Source: Arcicella sp. (GTDB lineage: Bacteria > Bacteroidota > Bacteroidia > Cytophagales > Spirosomataceae). Taken from it: DNA of 34,080 nt. Numbering within the stretch: the first letter of the stretch is position 1; the number at the start of each line of letters is the position of its first letter. Location: positions 1 to 34,080 of the forward strand of contig JANXML010000113.1 of assembly GCA_025354645.1 (NCBI GenBank), read 5' to 3'. Shown one piece after another: positions 1-8,007 of this stretch. Made by a program: the position numbers and the translations under genes. The notes under the pieces were generated by a model. The model saw only the letters and a program-made list of their open reading frames with translations. It made no database searches and had not been told where the DNA came from.

Positions 1-1
1 C

Positions 2-64
2 GTTTCAGCACCGTTAAAAGACCCTTACGGAATTGGAGATTGGTTGAAACCAGTTAGCAGTTAG
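2..64 (+). CDS. C-terminal end of an unidentified protein (partial)
   Basis: The second forward frame is open from the window edge to a TAG at 62-64 and encodes about 20 residues ending ...DPYGIGDWLKPVSS. The residue mix looks like real protein, and the other two frames look less so. The last residues and the stop codon fall inside the 7-bp tandem repeat that starts at 51, so the repeat has reached into the coding end. The product cannot be named from so little sequence. Confidence 0.4.
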   Translation, partial: VSAPLKDPYGIGDWLKPVSS

Positions 65-134
65 CAGTTAGCAGTTAGCAGTTAGCAGTTAGCAGTTAGC
101 AGTTAGCAGTTAGCAGTTAGCAGTTAGCAGTTAG
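51..134. repeat. Twelve-copy 7-bp tandem repeat (CAGTTAG)n
   Basis: Twelve uninterrupted identical copies of CAGTTAG run from 51 to 134, followed by CA and an A-run. The unit length is not a multiple of three. The array begins inside the last codons of the upstream reading frame, which stops in the second copy, and then extends into the intergenic space. Perfect copies suggest recent expansion by slipped-strand replication. The remaining space to 306 is AT-rich, with only a possible -7 element near 183. Confidence 0.95.
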
Positions 135-182
135 CAAAAATGCAAATTTTAAATTCTAAGTTCCAAATAATTTCGATTTGTA

Positions 183-190
183 TATTTTTG
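183..190 (+). promoter_or_regulatory. Possible -7 promoter element TATTTTTG
   Basis: TATTTTTG matches the Bacteroidota -7 consensus TAnnTTTG exactly. No convincing TTG/TTTG -33 box lies 19-21 bases upstream, and the leader to the gene at 307 would be over 100 bases. In DNA this AT-rich the match could be chance. Confidence 0.2.
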
Positions 191-306
191 ACTTAATTTT
201 TCGCAATTTGTTGTCTAATTTTACTGATAACTGTTTATTCATAACTATTTACTACTTATTGTTAACAGATAATTGACTTAATTTATCACAAAACCCCTGT
301 CTAATC

Positions 307-717
307 ATGCAACTTTCTTTGGTTTCCGAACTGCCCGAATTGGAGAAAAAAGTCTTCTTGGATATTTATGCAAGTGTATATTTTGATACACGTCGCAATC
401 GTCCAAGATTAAAAACCATTGATGGTCAACGGATTCCTTGCGATTTGAAGGTCGGTTGCCCGATAAAAATCATCTCGGAATTCCCAGAAGGAACAATTTA
501 TAAATTAGATGCTCGTTTAGTTCAAAAAAATGGGCGTCGTCCATATTTTTTAACCATCAATAAAAATAAAGTTCAACGTGCCATTGAGTTTTTTGACCAT
601 AATATTCAAGTACAAAAAGGCTTGAAATTGGAACAGAAAGCAAAAAATATAACTTTCGAGAAAATTAAAAAAGAAAAAGTACCCGCAAAAGTGTATGAAG
701 AAATTTCTATCTTCTAA
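307..717 (+). CDS. Conserved-looking hypothetical protein, 136 aa
   Basis: I do not recognise this small basic protein. It has no signal peptide or membrane segment, so it is probably cytoplasmic. The middle (about residues 35-90) alternates beta-prone stretches with charged turns, including a DGQRIPCDLKVG stretch and a KNGRRPYFLTI stretch, which could fit a small beta-barrel or OB-like fold. The C-terminal third (about 90-130) is Lys/Glu-rich and probably helical. The ATG at 307 is the first good start after about 170 bases of non-coding DNA. Its end overlaps an alternative upstream ATG (695) of the next gene by 23 bases, although that gene more likely starts at 743. The coding character is good. 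The function is unknown. Confidence 0.75.
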   Translation: MQLSLVSELPELEKKVFLDIYASVYFDTRRNRPRLKTIDGQRIPCDLKVGCPIKIISEFPEGTIYKLDARLVQKNGRRPYFLTINKNKVQRAIEFFDHNIQVQKGLKLEQKAKNITFEKIKKEKVPAKVYEEISIF

Positions 718-742
718 ATTGAATTGGACTTTTAATTACCTA

Positions 743-2755
743 ATGAGAATTTCCTTAACCATCTTTATATTCCTACTTTCGTTTCAATCTTTTGCTCAAA
801 AAACCTTTTGGGCGAGCAGAGTGATTGCTTTTTCTACTGAATATTCTGATGCAAACACAACCAAAGAAAATCGAGCCATTCAAGCCCTGGGTAAACCAAA
901 TGTATTACCTCAATTTGAAAAAAGTGTATGTGCGTGGCATCCTCAAACCCAAGATAACCCCCAAGAAGAATTTTTAATTGTTGGTTTTGATACTTTAATG
1001 AATATCCGACAAGTGGCAATTGCAGAGAACTTCGGACAAGGATGTATCGTTAAGATTGAAGCATTTGATGAATTTGATAATGTTAAATCGCTTTGGGTAA
1101 ATAAAAATGCTCCTTCAACAGAGGTTGGTAAAATGTTCAATTTGATCCTTCCGAAGATTACAAATTTTAAAGTAAGAGGAATTAAAATTGTTCTTAATAC
1201 AACAAGAGTGAAAGATTGGAATGAAATTGATGCTATCGGAATTTCTCAATCTGAAATACCAATTAAGGCTACAATTAATGTTGCTAAAAACCTGCCATCC
1301 GAGATTGTTAAAGAAAACTTAGGAGCGAACATTAATTCCGCATATCGTGAAATTGCCCCTGTAATTTCGCCAGATGGAAAAACGTTATATTACACTCGAT
1401 GGAAACATCCAGACAATTTAGGAAATTCAAAAAATCAAGATGTTTGGTTTGCTGAAATGCAAAAAGATGGAAAATGGGGAATGGCAAAGCCAATCGGACA
1501 ACCCATCAACAATACAGAACATAATGCCATTTGTGCCATTTCTCCTGATGGAAAAACCATTTTGTTGAATAATATTTATTTAAAAGATGGTTCGATGTCG
1601 AAAGGTGTTTCAATGTCAACTAAAACGCAAACGGGTTGGGGATTTCCAAAATCAATTACGGTAAAAAACTTTAAAAATAAGTCTGATTATGCAGAATACA
1701 GCTTTTCACCCAATGGTCGAGTAATGACTATGACAGGTCAATTTGGAGAAACCCAAGGAGGAAAAGATATTTATGTTTCATTTTTACAAGCGGATGATAC
1801 TTGGTCTGAACCCAAAAATTTAGGAAAAAAAATCAATTCCGCTGATGAAGAAAGTACTCCGTTTATCGCCGCAGATGGCAAAACGCTTTATTTTTCGACG
1901 AAAGGAATTAGTGGATATGGAAATAATGATATTTTTTTAAGTAGAAGATTAGATGATACTTGGTTAAAGTGGTCGGAACCTGAGAATTTAGGCTCAATCA
2001 TAAATACTAAAGAATGGGATGGTTATTTTACGATTTCAGCTTTAACCGATTTCGCCTATTTTAGTTCGCAAGAAAATTCTTTGGGTGAAGAAGATATTTT
2101 CAAATTAGCCGTTCCAGAATCAATCAAACCCAATGCGGTTGTTCAAGTAACGGGAGGTGTTTATAATAAGGTTGATAATAAACCAATTGCCGCCCGAATT
2201 AACGTACAATCAATGACTGACGGTGATACAGTTTGTGTGAGTTATGACCCTCTAACTGGAGATTATAAAATGATGCTTCCAACTAAACAATCCTATAATA
2301 TTACAGCAACACGAAAGGGTTTCATGGCGGTTTCTGAACCGTTGGATTTTACGAAAGAAAATAATTTTAAGGAGATAAAGAAGAACATTTACCTACTTCC
2401 AATAGAAGCTGGGCAGAAAATGACTTTAAATAGTGTGTTTTTTGAACAAAGTAAGGCGGTAATTATTGATACATCATTTCCTGAATTAGACCGAATCGTA
2501 AAAGCAATGAAAGAGAATCCGACGATGGAAATTATGTTGGAGGGACATACCGATAATCAAGGAGATTGGAATGCCAACTTACTTTTATCCAAAGAAAGAG
2601 TTGAAGAAGTTCAGAAATACTTAGCTTCAAAAGGAGTTATAATGAAACGAATTCAAGTGCAAGGTTTTGGTTCTACTCGTCCAGTAGCCAGTAATAATTC
2701 GGAGGAGAAACGTAGGTTGAACAGACGGGTTGAGGTTACGATTGTTAAAAATTGA
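743..2755 (+). CDS. OmpA-family protein with discoidin-like domain, PD40 propeller and CRD (paralogue 1)
   Basis: The start at 743 gives a 670-aa protein with a typical Sec signal peptide (residues 1-19, ending FAQ before KTFWAS). An in-frame ATG at 695 would add 16 residues and overlap the previous gene. After the signal come a discoidin-like beta-sandwich (about 20-190, with ALGKPNV), PD40/WD40-like propeller repeats (about 200-465, with repeated SPDGKTLYY, AADGKTLYFSTKG and GNNDIF motifs), a carboxypeptidase-regulatory-like domain (about 470-550), and an OmpA C-terminal domain (about 560-670) with GHTDNQGD at 601 and a final RRLNRRVEV stretch. OmpA domains of this class bind peptidoglycan, so the protein probably sits in the periplasm, tethered to the wall. 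There is no lipobox cysteine. The propeller-CRD-OmpA order resembles the type IX secretion protein PorE, but PorE has TPRs where this protein has a discoidin-like domain. A paralogue follows directly. Confidence 0.9.
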   Translation: MRISLTIFIFLLSFQSFAQKTFWASRVIAFSTEYSDANTTKENRAIQALGKPNVLPQFEKSVCAWHPQTQDNPQEEFLIVGFDTLMNIRQVAIAENFGQGCIVKIEAFDEFDNVKSLWVNKNAPSTEVGKMFNLILPKITNFKVRGIKIVLNTTRVKDWNEIDAIGISQSEIPIKATINVAKNLPSEIVKENLGANINSAYREIAPVISPDGKTLYYTRWKHPDNLGNSKNQDVWFAEMQKDGKWGMAKPIGQPINNTEHNAICAISPDGKTILLNNIYLKDGSMSKGVSMSTKTQTGWGFPKSITVKNFKNKSDYAEYSFSPNGRVMTMTGQFGETQGGKDIYVSFLQADDTWSEPKNLGKKINSADEESTPFIAADGKTLYFSTKGISGYGNNDIFLSRRLDDTWLKWSEPENLGSIINTKEWDGYFTISALTDFAYFSSQENSLGEEDIFKLAVPESIKPNAVVQVTGGVYNKVDNKPIAARINVQSMTDGDTVCVSYDPLTGDYKMMLPTKQSYNITATRKGFMAVSEPLDFTKENNFKEIKKNIYLLPIEAGQKMTLNSVFFEQSKAVIIDTSFPELDRIVKAMKENPTMEIMLEGHTDNQGDWNANLLLSKERVEEVQKYLASKGVIMKRIQVQGFGSTRPVASNNSEEKRRLNRRVEVTIVKN

Positions 2756-2785
2756 AAATAGGTATGAAATTGTAGGTATGAAGTA

Positions 2786-2880
2786 TTAGGTCGTAAGTAT
2801 GAGGGAAAACCTATAAATTCAATGGTATGGAAATAAACTTCTAAATTTGTTTTACCTAATGCCTCATACCTACGACCTAA
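2786..2880. repeat. Intergenic inverted repeat, 19-bp arms, AGGTATGAG-type
   Basis: The left arm (2786-2804, TTAGGTCGTAAGTATGAGG) and right arm (2862-2880) are reverse complements with one mismatch, separated by 57 bases. Further degenerate TAGGTATGA units lie at about 2760-2785. The element fills most of the gap between two paralogous genes. A similar element built from the same unit lies at 12558-12683. Whether it acts as an mRNA hairpin or is a mobile or slippage-derived repeat cannot be told from sequence alone. Confidence 0.8.
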
Positions 2881-2924
2881 AAAGTCGGTATAATTTTTGC
2901 GGAAAACAAAACAACCTTAATATA

Positions 2925-4958
2925 ATGGTATCAATGTTAAAGAAATCCGCCTTCTTTTTATTCTTCTTTCTTAAAATTATTTCCCCAACGTTGTCTCAAA
3001 AAACGTATTGGGCGAGTAAAATATTAGAGTTTTCCTCAGAACGAGTCATTCCTTTTCAAACCACAGAGTATAAAGCTGTTCAAGCGTTAGGTAAACCGAA
3101 TGTATTTCCAAACCATGTAGTCAGCACAGCCGCATGGGAACCATCATCCCCCGATAGTCCCAATGAAGAATTTATCACAGTAGGTTTTGATACGTTGATG
3201 TCAATTCGTCAAGTAGCAATTGCAGAGAATTATGGAAGCGGTTGCATCTCAAAAATCATTGCTTTAGACACAGAATCGAATCCTCATATTCTCTATAATA
3301 CTCGTAATGAACCAGCTAAGCCTCTTTCACGTGGCAAAATGCTCAATATATTTCTTCCTCAAAGTACTTCTTATGGTATTGCTGCCATCAAATTATTTTT
3401 AAATACTGAAAAAATAAAAGGTCCAAATCAAATTGATGCTATCGGAATATCTGAATCGATAGAACCTATCAAAGCAACGATAAAAGTTGCCCTAGATGCT
3501 CCAAAAGAAGTTTATCGTGAAAATCTTGGTAAAGGCGTTAATTCAAGACATCAAGAATTTGCTCCAGTGATTTCAGGTGATGGAAAAACGCTTTTTTATA
3601 CCCGAAATTACCTGTCAGTTTTTGGTAAAGAAAAAGATCAAGACGTTTGGTTTAGTACTCAAGATAAAGAAGGTAATTGGATAAAATCAAAGAATATTGG
3701 TTACCCTATCAATAATAACGATAAAAATGCAGTTTTTTCGGTTTCAGCCGATGGTCGAGAAATTTTATTAATGAATAAATATAATCGGGACGGTAAATTA
3801 TCTCCTGGTATCTCTCGCTCCTATCGAACTCGTGATGGATGGGCGTATCCTGACGAAGTTAAAATAGATAATTATTACAACCAAAGTCCCAATGCCGAAT
3901 TTGCCATTTCACCCGATGGTTCAGTAATGGTGATGTCTATTCAAAGAAAAAACACTATTGGCAAGCGAGATTTATACGTTTCCTTCAAAAAGGATAAAAA
4001 TACATGGACTGAACCTGTAAATATGGGAAGACAACTTAATACGTTTGAACACGATGTAACTCCCTTTATTGCTGCTGATGGAAAAACACTTTATTTTTCA
4101 ACACAAGGACTTCCAGGATTTGGTGATAATGACATTTTCAAAGCTCAAAGATTAGATGAAACTTGGCAACTATGGTCTGAACCTGAAAACTTAGGATCTG
4201 CCATAAATACACCAAATTGGGATGGTTATTTTACAATTCCAGCTTCGGGTGATTATGCTTTTATTTGTTCGATTAATGCTTCTAAAAAAGAAGATATTTA
4301 TCGTTTAGAATTACCAAAAACTGCTAAACCAGAGCCTGTTGCTATCATTTCGGGTAATGTTTTGACAACGACAGATAAAAAACCCATTGAGGCAGTTTTA
4401 ACAATGACGCCACAAAATGATAAATTAAAACCCGAAATTAAAAACTACGACCCAGCTACGGGTGCATTCAGTTTCGTGGTTCCGTTGAAAGAAATCTATG
4501 ATTTTGTGCCGTATGCAAAAGGATATTTAGCCATTAATGAAACCGTGGATTTATCCAAGGAAATATCTTACCGTGAAATTAGAAAAGATTTTTACTTAAT
4601 GCCCTTAGAAGCGGGGAATAAAGGTATTTTGAACAGTTTTACTTTTGAACAAGGTGAATCAAAGTTACAAGCTCCTGCCTTGAAAGATTTGGACAGAATC
4701 GCACAAGCCATGATAGATTTTCCTACTTTGGAAATCCTTTTTGAAGGACACACCGATAATCAAGGAGATTTTCAATTGAATTTAAAACTCTCGGAAGAAC
4801 GGATTGAAGAAGTTAAAAATTATTTAATTTCAAGAGGAGTTCCTGCCGAAAGGATTACAACAAAGGGATGGGGACAAACTCGCCCGCTTGCCAGCAATGC
4901 CACCGAAGAAAGACGTAAATTAAATCGTCGTGTGGAATTTACAATCGTTAAAAAATAG
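2925..4958 (+). CDS. OmpA-family protein with discoidin-like domain, PD40 propeller and CRD (paralogue 2)
   Basis: This is a paralogue of the gene before it, with the same architecture. The chosen start (2925, MVSMLKKS) gives 677 aa with a hydrophobic signal peptide ending TLSQ before KTYWASK. A farther upstream ATG (2847) would place a polar segment ahead of the signal and run through the inverted repeat, so it is unlikely. The domains are a discoidin-like domain (about 26-200, ALGKPNV conserved), PD40 propeller repeats (about 210-470), a CRD (about 480-560) and OmpA (about 565-677, GHTDNQGD at 608). It is predicted to be exported and to bind peptidoglycan through the OmpA domain. The propeller and OmpA parts match paralogue 1 closely, while the CRD and signal peptide differ more. 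This points to an old tandem duplication, not a recent one. The exact role is unknown; a scaffold in envelope assembly or secretion is an inference. Confidence 0.9.
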   Translation: MVSMLKKSAFFLFFFLKIISPTLSQKTYWASKILEFSSERVIPFQTTEYKAVQALGKPNVFPNHVVSTAAWEPSSPDSPNEEFITVGFDTLMSIRQVAIAENYGSGCISKIIALDTESNPHILYNTRNEPAKPLSRGKMLNIFLPQSTSYGIAAIKLFLNTEKIKGPNQIDAIGISESIEPIKATIKVALDAPKEVYRENLGKGVNSRHQEFAPVISGDGKTLFYTRNYLSVFGKEKDQDVWFSTQDKEGNWIKSKNIGYPINNNDKNAVFSVSADGREILLMNKYNRDGKLSPGISRSYRTRDGWAYPDEVKIDNYYNQSPNAEFAISPDGSVMVMSIQRKNTIGKRDLYVSFKKDKNTWTEPVNMGRQLNTFEHDVTPFIAADGKTLYFSTQGLPGFGDNDIFKAQRLDETWQLWSEPENLGSAINTPNWDGYFTIPASGDYAFICSINASKKEDIYRLELPKTAKPEPVAIISGNVLTTTDKKPIEAVLTMTPQNDKLKPEIKNYDPATGAFSFVVPLKEIYDFVPYAKGYLAINETVDLSKEISYREIRKDFYLMPLEAGNKGILNSFTFEQGESKLQAPALKDLDRIAQAMIDFPTLEILFEGHTDNQGDFQLNLKLSEERIEEVKNYLISRGVPAERITTKGWGQTRPLASNATEERRKLNRRVEFTIVKK

Positions 4959-4986
4959 ACCGCATAATACTTTCTAAGTCGCTTCA

Positions 4987-5019
4987 TTGTGCTACATTCA
5001 CAAAAATCCGCTATTTTTG
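4987..5019 (+). promoter_or_regulatory. Bacteroidota-type promoter with dyad, upstream of split transketolase
   Basis: The -7 box TATTTTTG (5012-5019, followed by C) fits TAnnTTTG exactly, and a TTG at 4987-4989 lies 22 bases upstream as a possible -33 box. The -7 box sits in a perfect 7-bp dyad, CAAAAAT (5001-5007) and ATTTTTG (5013-5019), with a 5-base gap. The predicted start of transcription falls about 40 bases ahead of the ATG at 5070. It would drive the polysaccharide locus. Confidence 0.45.
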
Positions 5020-5069
5020 CAGAAGGAAATAAAACAAATTTCCTCACCATTATACGAATTTAACGCTGA

Positions 5070-5897
5070 ATGACTACCTCAACGCAACAATCAATAATCT
5101 TATCCACTGACTTTAAAAAGTTACAAGGCAAACTCCGTCTTAAAATTCTTGAAATGTATTTCAACGCTAATGCAGGACACATTGGCTGTTCACTTTCGTG
5201 CGTTGATTTGATGATAGGTTCTTTGATAACTCATAGGAAAGAAAATGAGGTTTTTTTGTTGTCAAAAGGTCATGCTGCGGCTGCTTTGTACGCTTGTTTA
5301 CATGAATTAGGTGAGATTTCGGATGAAACTTTAAAGACTTTTTACAAAAACGGAACCACACTCCCAGCCCATCCAGCACCCAATAAAATCAAAGGAATTC
5401 CTTTTGCTACGGGTTCATTAGGTCATGGGTTGCCCATAGCAATTGGCATTGCCCAAGCCAATAAAATCCTCGAAAACGATGAATACACCTACGTTTTGAT
5501 GTCTGATGGTGAAACAAATGAAGGTACAACTTGGGAAGGTGCACATTACGCAGTGGCAAAAAGCTTAGATAATTTAATCGTTATGATTGATAAAAACGGA
5601 CTTCAAGGATTTGGAAACACCAATGAAATTTTAGGGGTATCAGCCGACAAAAATAAATGGGAAGCAATGGGTTTTGAAGTGGTTGAATGTGATGGACACG
5701 ATGTTTCAGAAATTAATAATCAAATCGATTTATTCAAGGCTCGCAAAAATGGTGTTCCTAAGTTATTAATTGCCAATACAATTAAAGGTAAAGGCGTTTC
5801 ATATATGGAAAATAAAATTGAATGGCATTATTTACCGATGAAACCTGAAAATTACGAAATAGCAATTAGTGACGTAAAAAATAATTATAACCAATAA
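5070..5897 (+). CDS. Transketolase, N-terminal (thiamine-diphosphate binding) half
   Basis: This 275-aa protein is the pyrophosphate-binding half of a two-piece transketolase. Visible features are H37 in NAGHIG, KGHAAAALYA around H68, ATGSLGHGLP around H119, the Mg/ThDP motif as SDGETNEG (145-152) followed 27 residues later by NGLQGFG, and a C-terminal NTIKGKG stretch. The first Gly of the classical GDG motif is Ser here. Together with the C-terminal half (8008-8916) it would move two-carbon units between sugars. The halves are separated by a 2-kb sugar epimerase-glycosyltransferase gene. That placement, in a glycan locus and away from central metabolism genes, suggests that it makes a precursor for a surface sugar. 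A dedicated promoter lies upstream. Confidence 0.92.
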   Translation: MTTSTQQSIILSTDFKKLQGKLRLKILEMYFNANAGHIGCSLSCVDLMIGSLITHRKENEVFLLSKGHAAAALYACLHELGEISDETLKTFYKNGTTLPAHPAPNKIKGIPFATGSLGHGLPIAIGIAQANKILENDEYTYVLMSDGETNEGTTWEGAHYAVAKSLDNLIVMIDKNGLQGFGNTNEILGVSADKNKWEAMGFEVVECDGHDVSEINNQIDLFKARKNGVPKLLIANTIKGKGVSYMENKIEWHYLPMKPENYEIAISDVKNNYNQ

Positions 5898-5928
5898 TTC
5901 CTTACAAAACCTATAATCCTTTTCATCA

Positions 5929-7914
5929 ATGACCGATTCGGTAAAAGAAAAAATCTTATCTCTCAAAGGACCCATTTTTGTTTATGGTGCGTCTGGTTTT
6001 ATTGGAGCAAATCTTTTTAAAGACATTTTTAGTGTTCGTAAAGATTGTTATGCACTCACTCACGATGCACAAAAAGCATGGCGATTGAAATTATTAGACG
6101 TTCCATCCGAAAATATTGTTCATTGTGATATTGTTTCTAATTATTCGGTTCAAGATGTTTTTAATTCCTACAAACCTAAAACCATTTTCAATTTAGCCGC
6201 TTACGGTGCATATTCTAAGCAAAAAAATGTAACGTTAACTTACGAAACGAACGTAGTTGGAACAGTTAATTTATTAGAAAATATAACTTCGGATATGGTG
6301 TATATCCATGCAGGAAGTAGCTCAGAATATGGTTTTAATTGTACAACTCCCAAAGAAACCGATGCTCTCGAACCAAACAGCCATTATTCAGTTTCAAAAA
6401 TTTCTGCGGCATATTTGATTCAATTTTATGCTCGTGTACACGAAAAGAACGCCATTAACTTACGACTTTATTCAATATATGGCGATTGGGAAGAACCTGA
6501 CAGATTAATTCCAAAATTAATCGAATCCGTTCGTCAGCATAAATTACCAAACTTTGTTTCCAAAGATATTAGCCGTGATTTTGTTTATATGTCGGATTGT
6601 GTTGAAGCTTTTATTGATTCAGCTCTCAAAATATCGCCCGAGATAAGAGGAAAATCGTATAATATTGCGAGTGGCGTAAAAACTACGATTGGTGATTTAG
6701 TAGAAATTTGTCGTAAAGAATTTGGCATAAAAGAAGAGCCTTCTTGGGGAAGTATGGAAAATCGTTCATGGGATTTGGCTGAATGGTATGGCGACCCCAC
6801 AGAAGCAAAAAAAGATTTAGGTTGGGAAACAAAAACACCTCTAAATCAAGGACTTAGACAATATTTTGGTTGGCAAGAAGCGATTAAATATGAAGAAAAT
6901 TTATTACCTGCTTTTCAAAATCCGTATCTAAATCCAGTCATAACTGCAATTATTGCTTGTTACAGAGATGCCGAGGCGATTCCGTTTATGTATGAACGAT
7001 TGGTCAAAACTTTCAATGAAATGAAGGTTCGTTATGAGATTATCTTCGTGAATGATTGCTCTCCTGATAACACAGAGGAGGTTTTAGAAGAAATTTGCAA
7101 TAAAGATTCTAATGTAATTGGTATTACGCATTCAAGAAATTTTGGTTCTCAATCTGCTTTTTTGTCGGGCATGGAAATTTCAACGGGAGATGCGGTAGTT
7201 TTAATGGATGGCGATTTGCAAGACCCGCCAGAAGTTATGCCAAGATTTTATGAGAAATGGACACAAGGTTTTGAGGTAACGTATGGAGTGCGAATTCAAC
7301 GTGAAATGCCTGCTTGGTTGCATTTTTTCTACAAAACGTTTTATAAAATCTTTAAAAATATGTCCTACATCAACATTCCAAAGGATGCAGGTGATTTTTC
7401 AATGATTGACCGTAAAGTGGTGAAAGAATTAGTAAATCTTCCCGAAACTGAACAATTCCTTCGTGGATTACGGGCTTGGGTAGGTTTCAAACAAATTGGC
7501 GTGGATTATATACGACCTGAAAGAATGTTTGGGGTTTCTACCAATAACTGGCGTAAAAACATCTGGTGGGCTAAAAAGGCAATATTTTCATTTAGTTTTG
7601 TGCCTTTGGAAATAATGTCTTACGCAGGATTTATTATGACCTTAGTTTCAGTTTTAGGAATTATTTGGCAAATTTTAGCAAAATTAGTTTTCTACCCAAA
7701 CACACCTTCTGGACTTTCAACCGTTATCATTTTAGTAATGTTTTTTGGAGGAATTAATTTGTTAGGAATTAGCTTTTTAGGTGAATACATTGCCAAGATT
7801 TTTGAAGAAACTAAAAAGCGTCCAAAGTTCATTAGAACTAAGGTTAGAAAAGGAGTCAAACAATACAATACGTCGGAGGAAATAAAAAGATTAGTTGAAG
7901 GACAAAGGAAATAA
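5929..7914 (+). CDS. Fused NAD-dependent sugar epimerase/dehydratase and GT2 glycosyltransferase
   Basis: One 661-aa frame carries two enzymes. Residues about 14-315 form an extended SDR: GASGFIG nucleotide-binding loop (20-26), GSSSEYG with the catalytic Ser region (129-135), and YSVSK with catalytic Tyr153 and Lys157. This half should epimerise or dehydrate a nucleotide sugar. Residues about 335-545 are a GT2 domain of the DPMS/GtrB kind: IIACYRDAE, FVNDCSPDNTEE, SRNFGSQSAFLSG and DGDLQDPP (427-434). Two membrane helices follow (about 555-580 and 597-620) with a basic tail, as in polyprenyl-phosphate glycosyltransferases. The protein could therefore make a sugar and load it onto a lipid carrier at the inner membrane. 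The gene lies 31 bases after the transketolase N half and 93 bases before the C half. The frame is continuous, with no sign of a sequencing join. Confidence 0.88.
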   Translation: MTDSVKEKILSLKGPIFVYGASGFIGANLFKDIFSVRKDCYALTHDAQKAWRLKLLDVPSENIVHCDIVSNYSVQDVFNSYKPKTIFNLAAYGAYSKQKNVTLTYETNVVGTVNLLENITSDMVYIHAGSSSEYGFNCTTPKETDALEPNSHYSVSKISAAYLIQFYARVHEKNAINLRLYSIYGDWEEPDRLIPKLIESVRQHKLPNFVSKDISRDFVYMSDCVEAFIDSALKISPEIRGKSYNIASGVKTTIGDLVEICRKEFGIKEEPSWGSMENRSWDLAEWYGDPTEAKKDLGWETKTPLNQGLRQYFGWQEAIKYEENLLPAFQNPYLNPVITAIIACYRDAEAIPFMYERLVKTFNEMKVRYEIIFVNDCSPDNTEEVLEEICNKDSNVIGITHSRNFGSQSAFLSGMEISTGDAVVLMDGDLQDPPEVMPRFYEKWTQGFEVTYGVRIQREMPAWLHFFYKTFYKIFKNMSYINIPKDAGDFSMIDRKVVKELVNLPETEQFLRGLRAWVGFKQIGVDYIRPERMFGVSTNNWRKNIWWAKKAIFSFSFVPLEIMSYAGFIMTLVSVLGIIWQILAKLVFYPNTPSGLSTVIILVMFFGGINLLGISFLGEYIAKIFEETKKRPKFIRTKVRKGVKQYNTSEEIKRLVEGQRK

Positions 7915-7931
7915 AAGGAGAAATGAAGTAG

Positions 7932-8001
7932 GGAGGAAGGGAGACAAAAAAAGCAATTTCAAGAGGTGCTTGTTCTTTTCATGCTTACTCCCTTATTCCT
8001 C
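7932..8001. repeat. Purine-rich/pyrimidine-rich inverted repeat between two genes
   Basis: A purine tract containing GAGGAAGGGAG (7933-7943) is complementary to CTCCCTTATTCCTC (7988-8001) apart from a three-base bulge. Inside lies a short AAGCA...TGCTT dyad (7951-7971). The left arm follows the upstream stop, and the right arm ends six bases before the likely start of the next gene. The layout resembles the elements at 2786 and 12558, but the sequence unit differs. It would form a hairpin in mRNA. Confidence 0.5.
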
Positions 8002-8007
8002 AAAAAT

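Noticed and set aside
51-136. CRISPR-like array
   Set aside because: The repeats are 7 bases long and contiguous, with no spacers; it is a simple tandem repeat.
2847-2924. N-terminal extension of the second OmpA-family protein
   Set aside because: It would put a polar, repeat-derived segment in front of the signal peptide; the start at 2925 is better.
7966-8007. N-terminal extension of the transketolase C half (ATG at 7966)
   Set aside because: The extra residues come from the pyrimidine-rich arm of an inverted repeat and are unlike the family; the start at 8008 matches the usual N-terminus.
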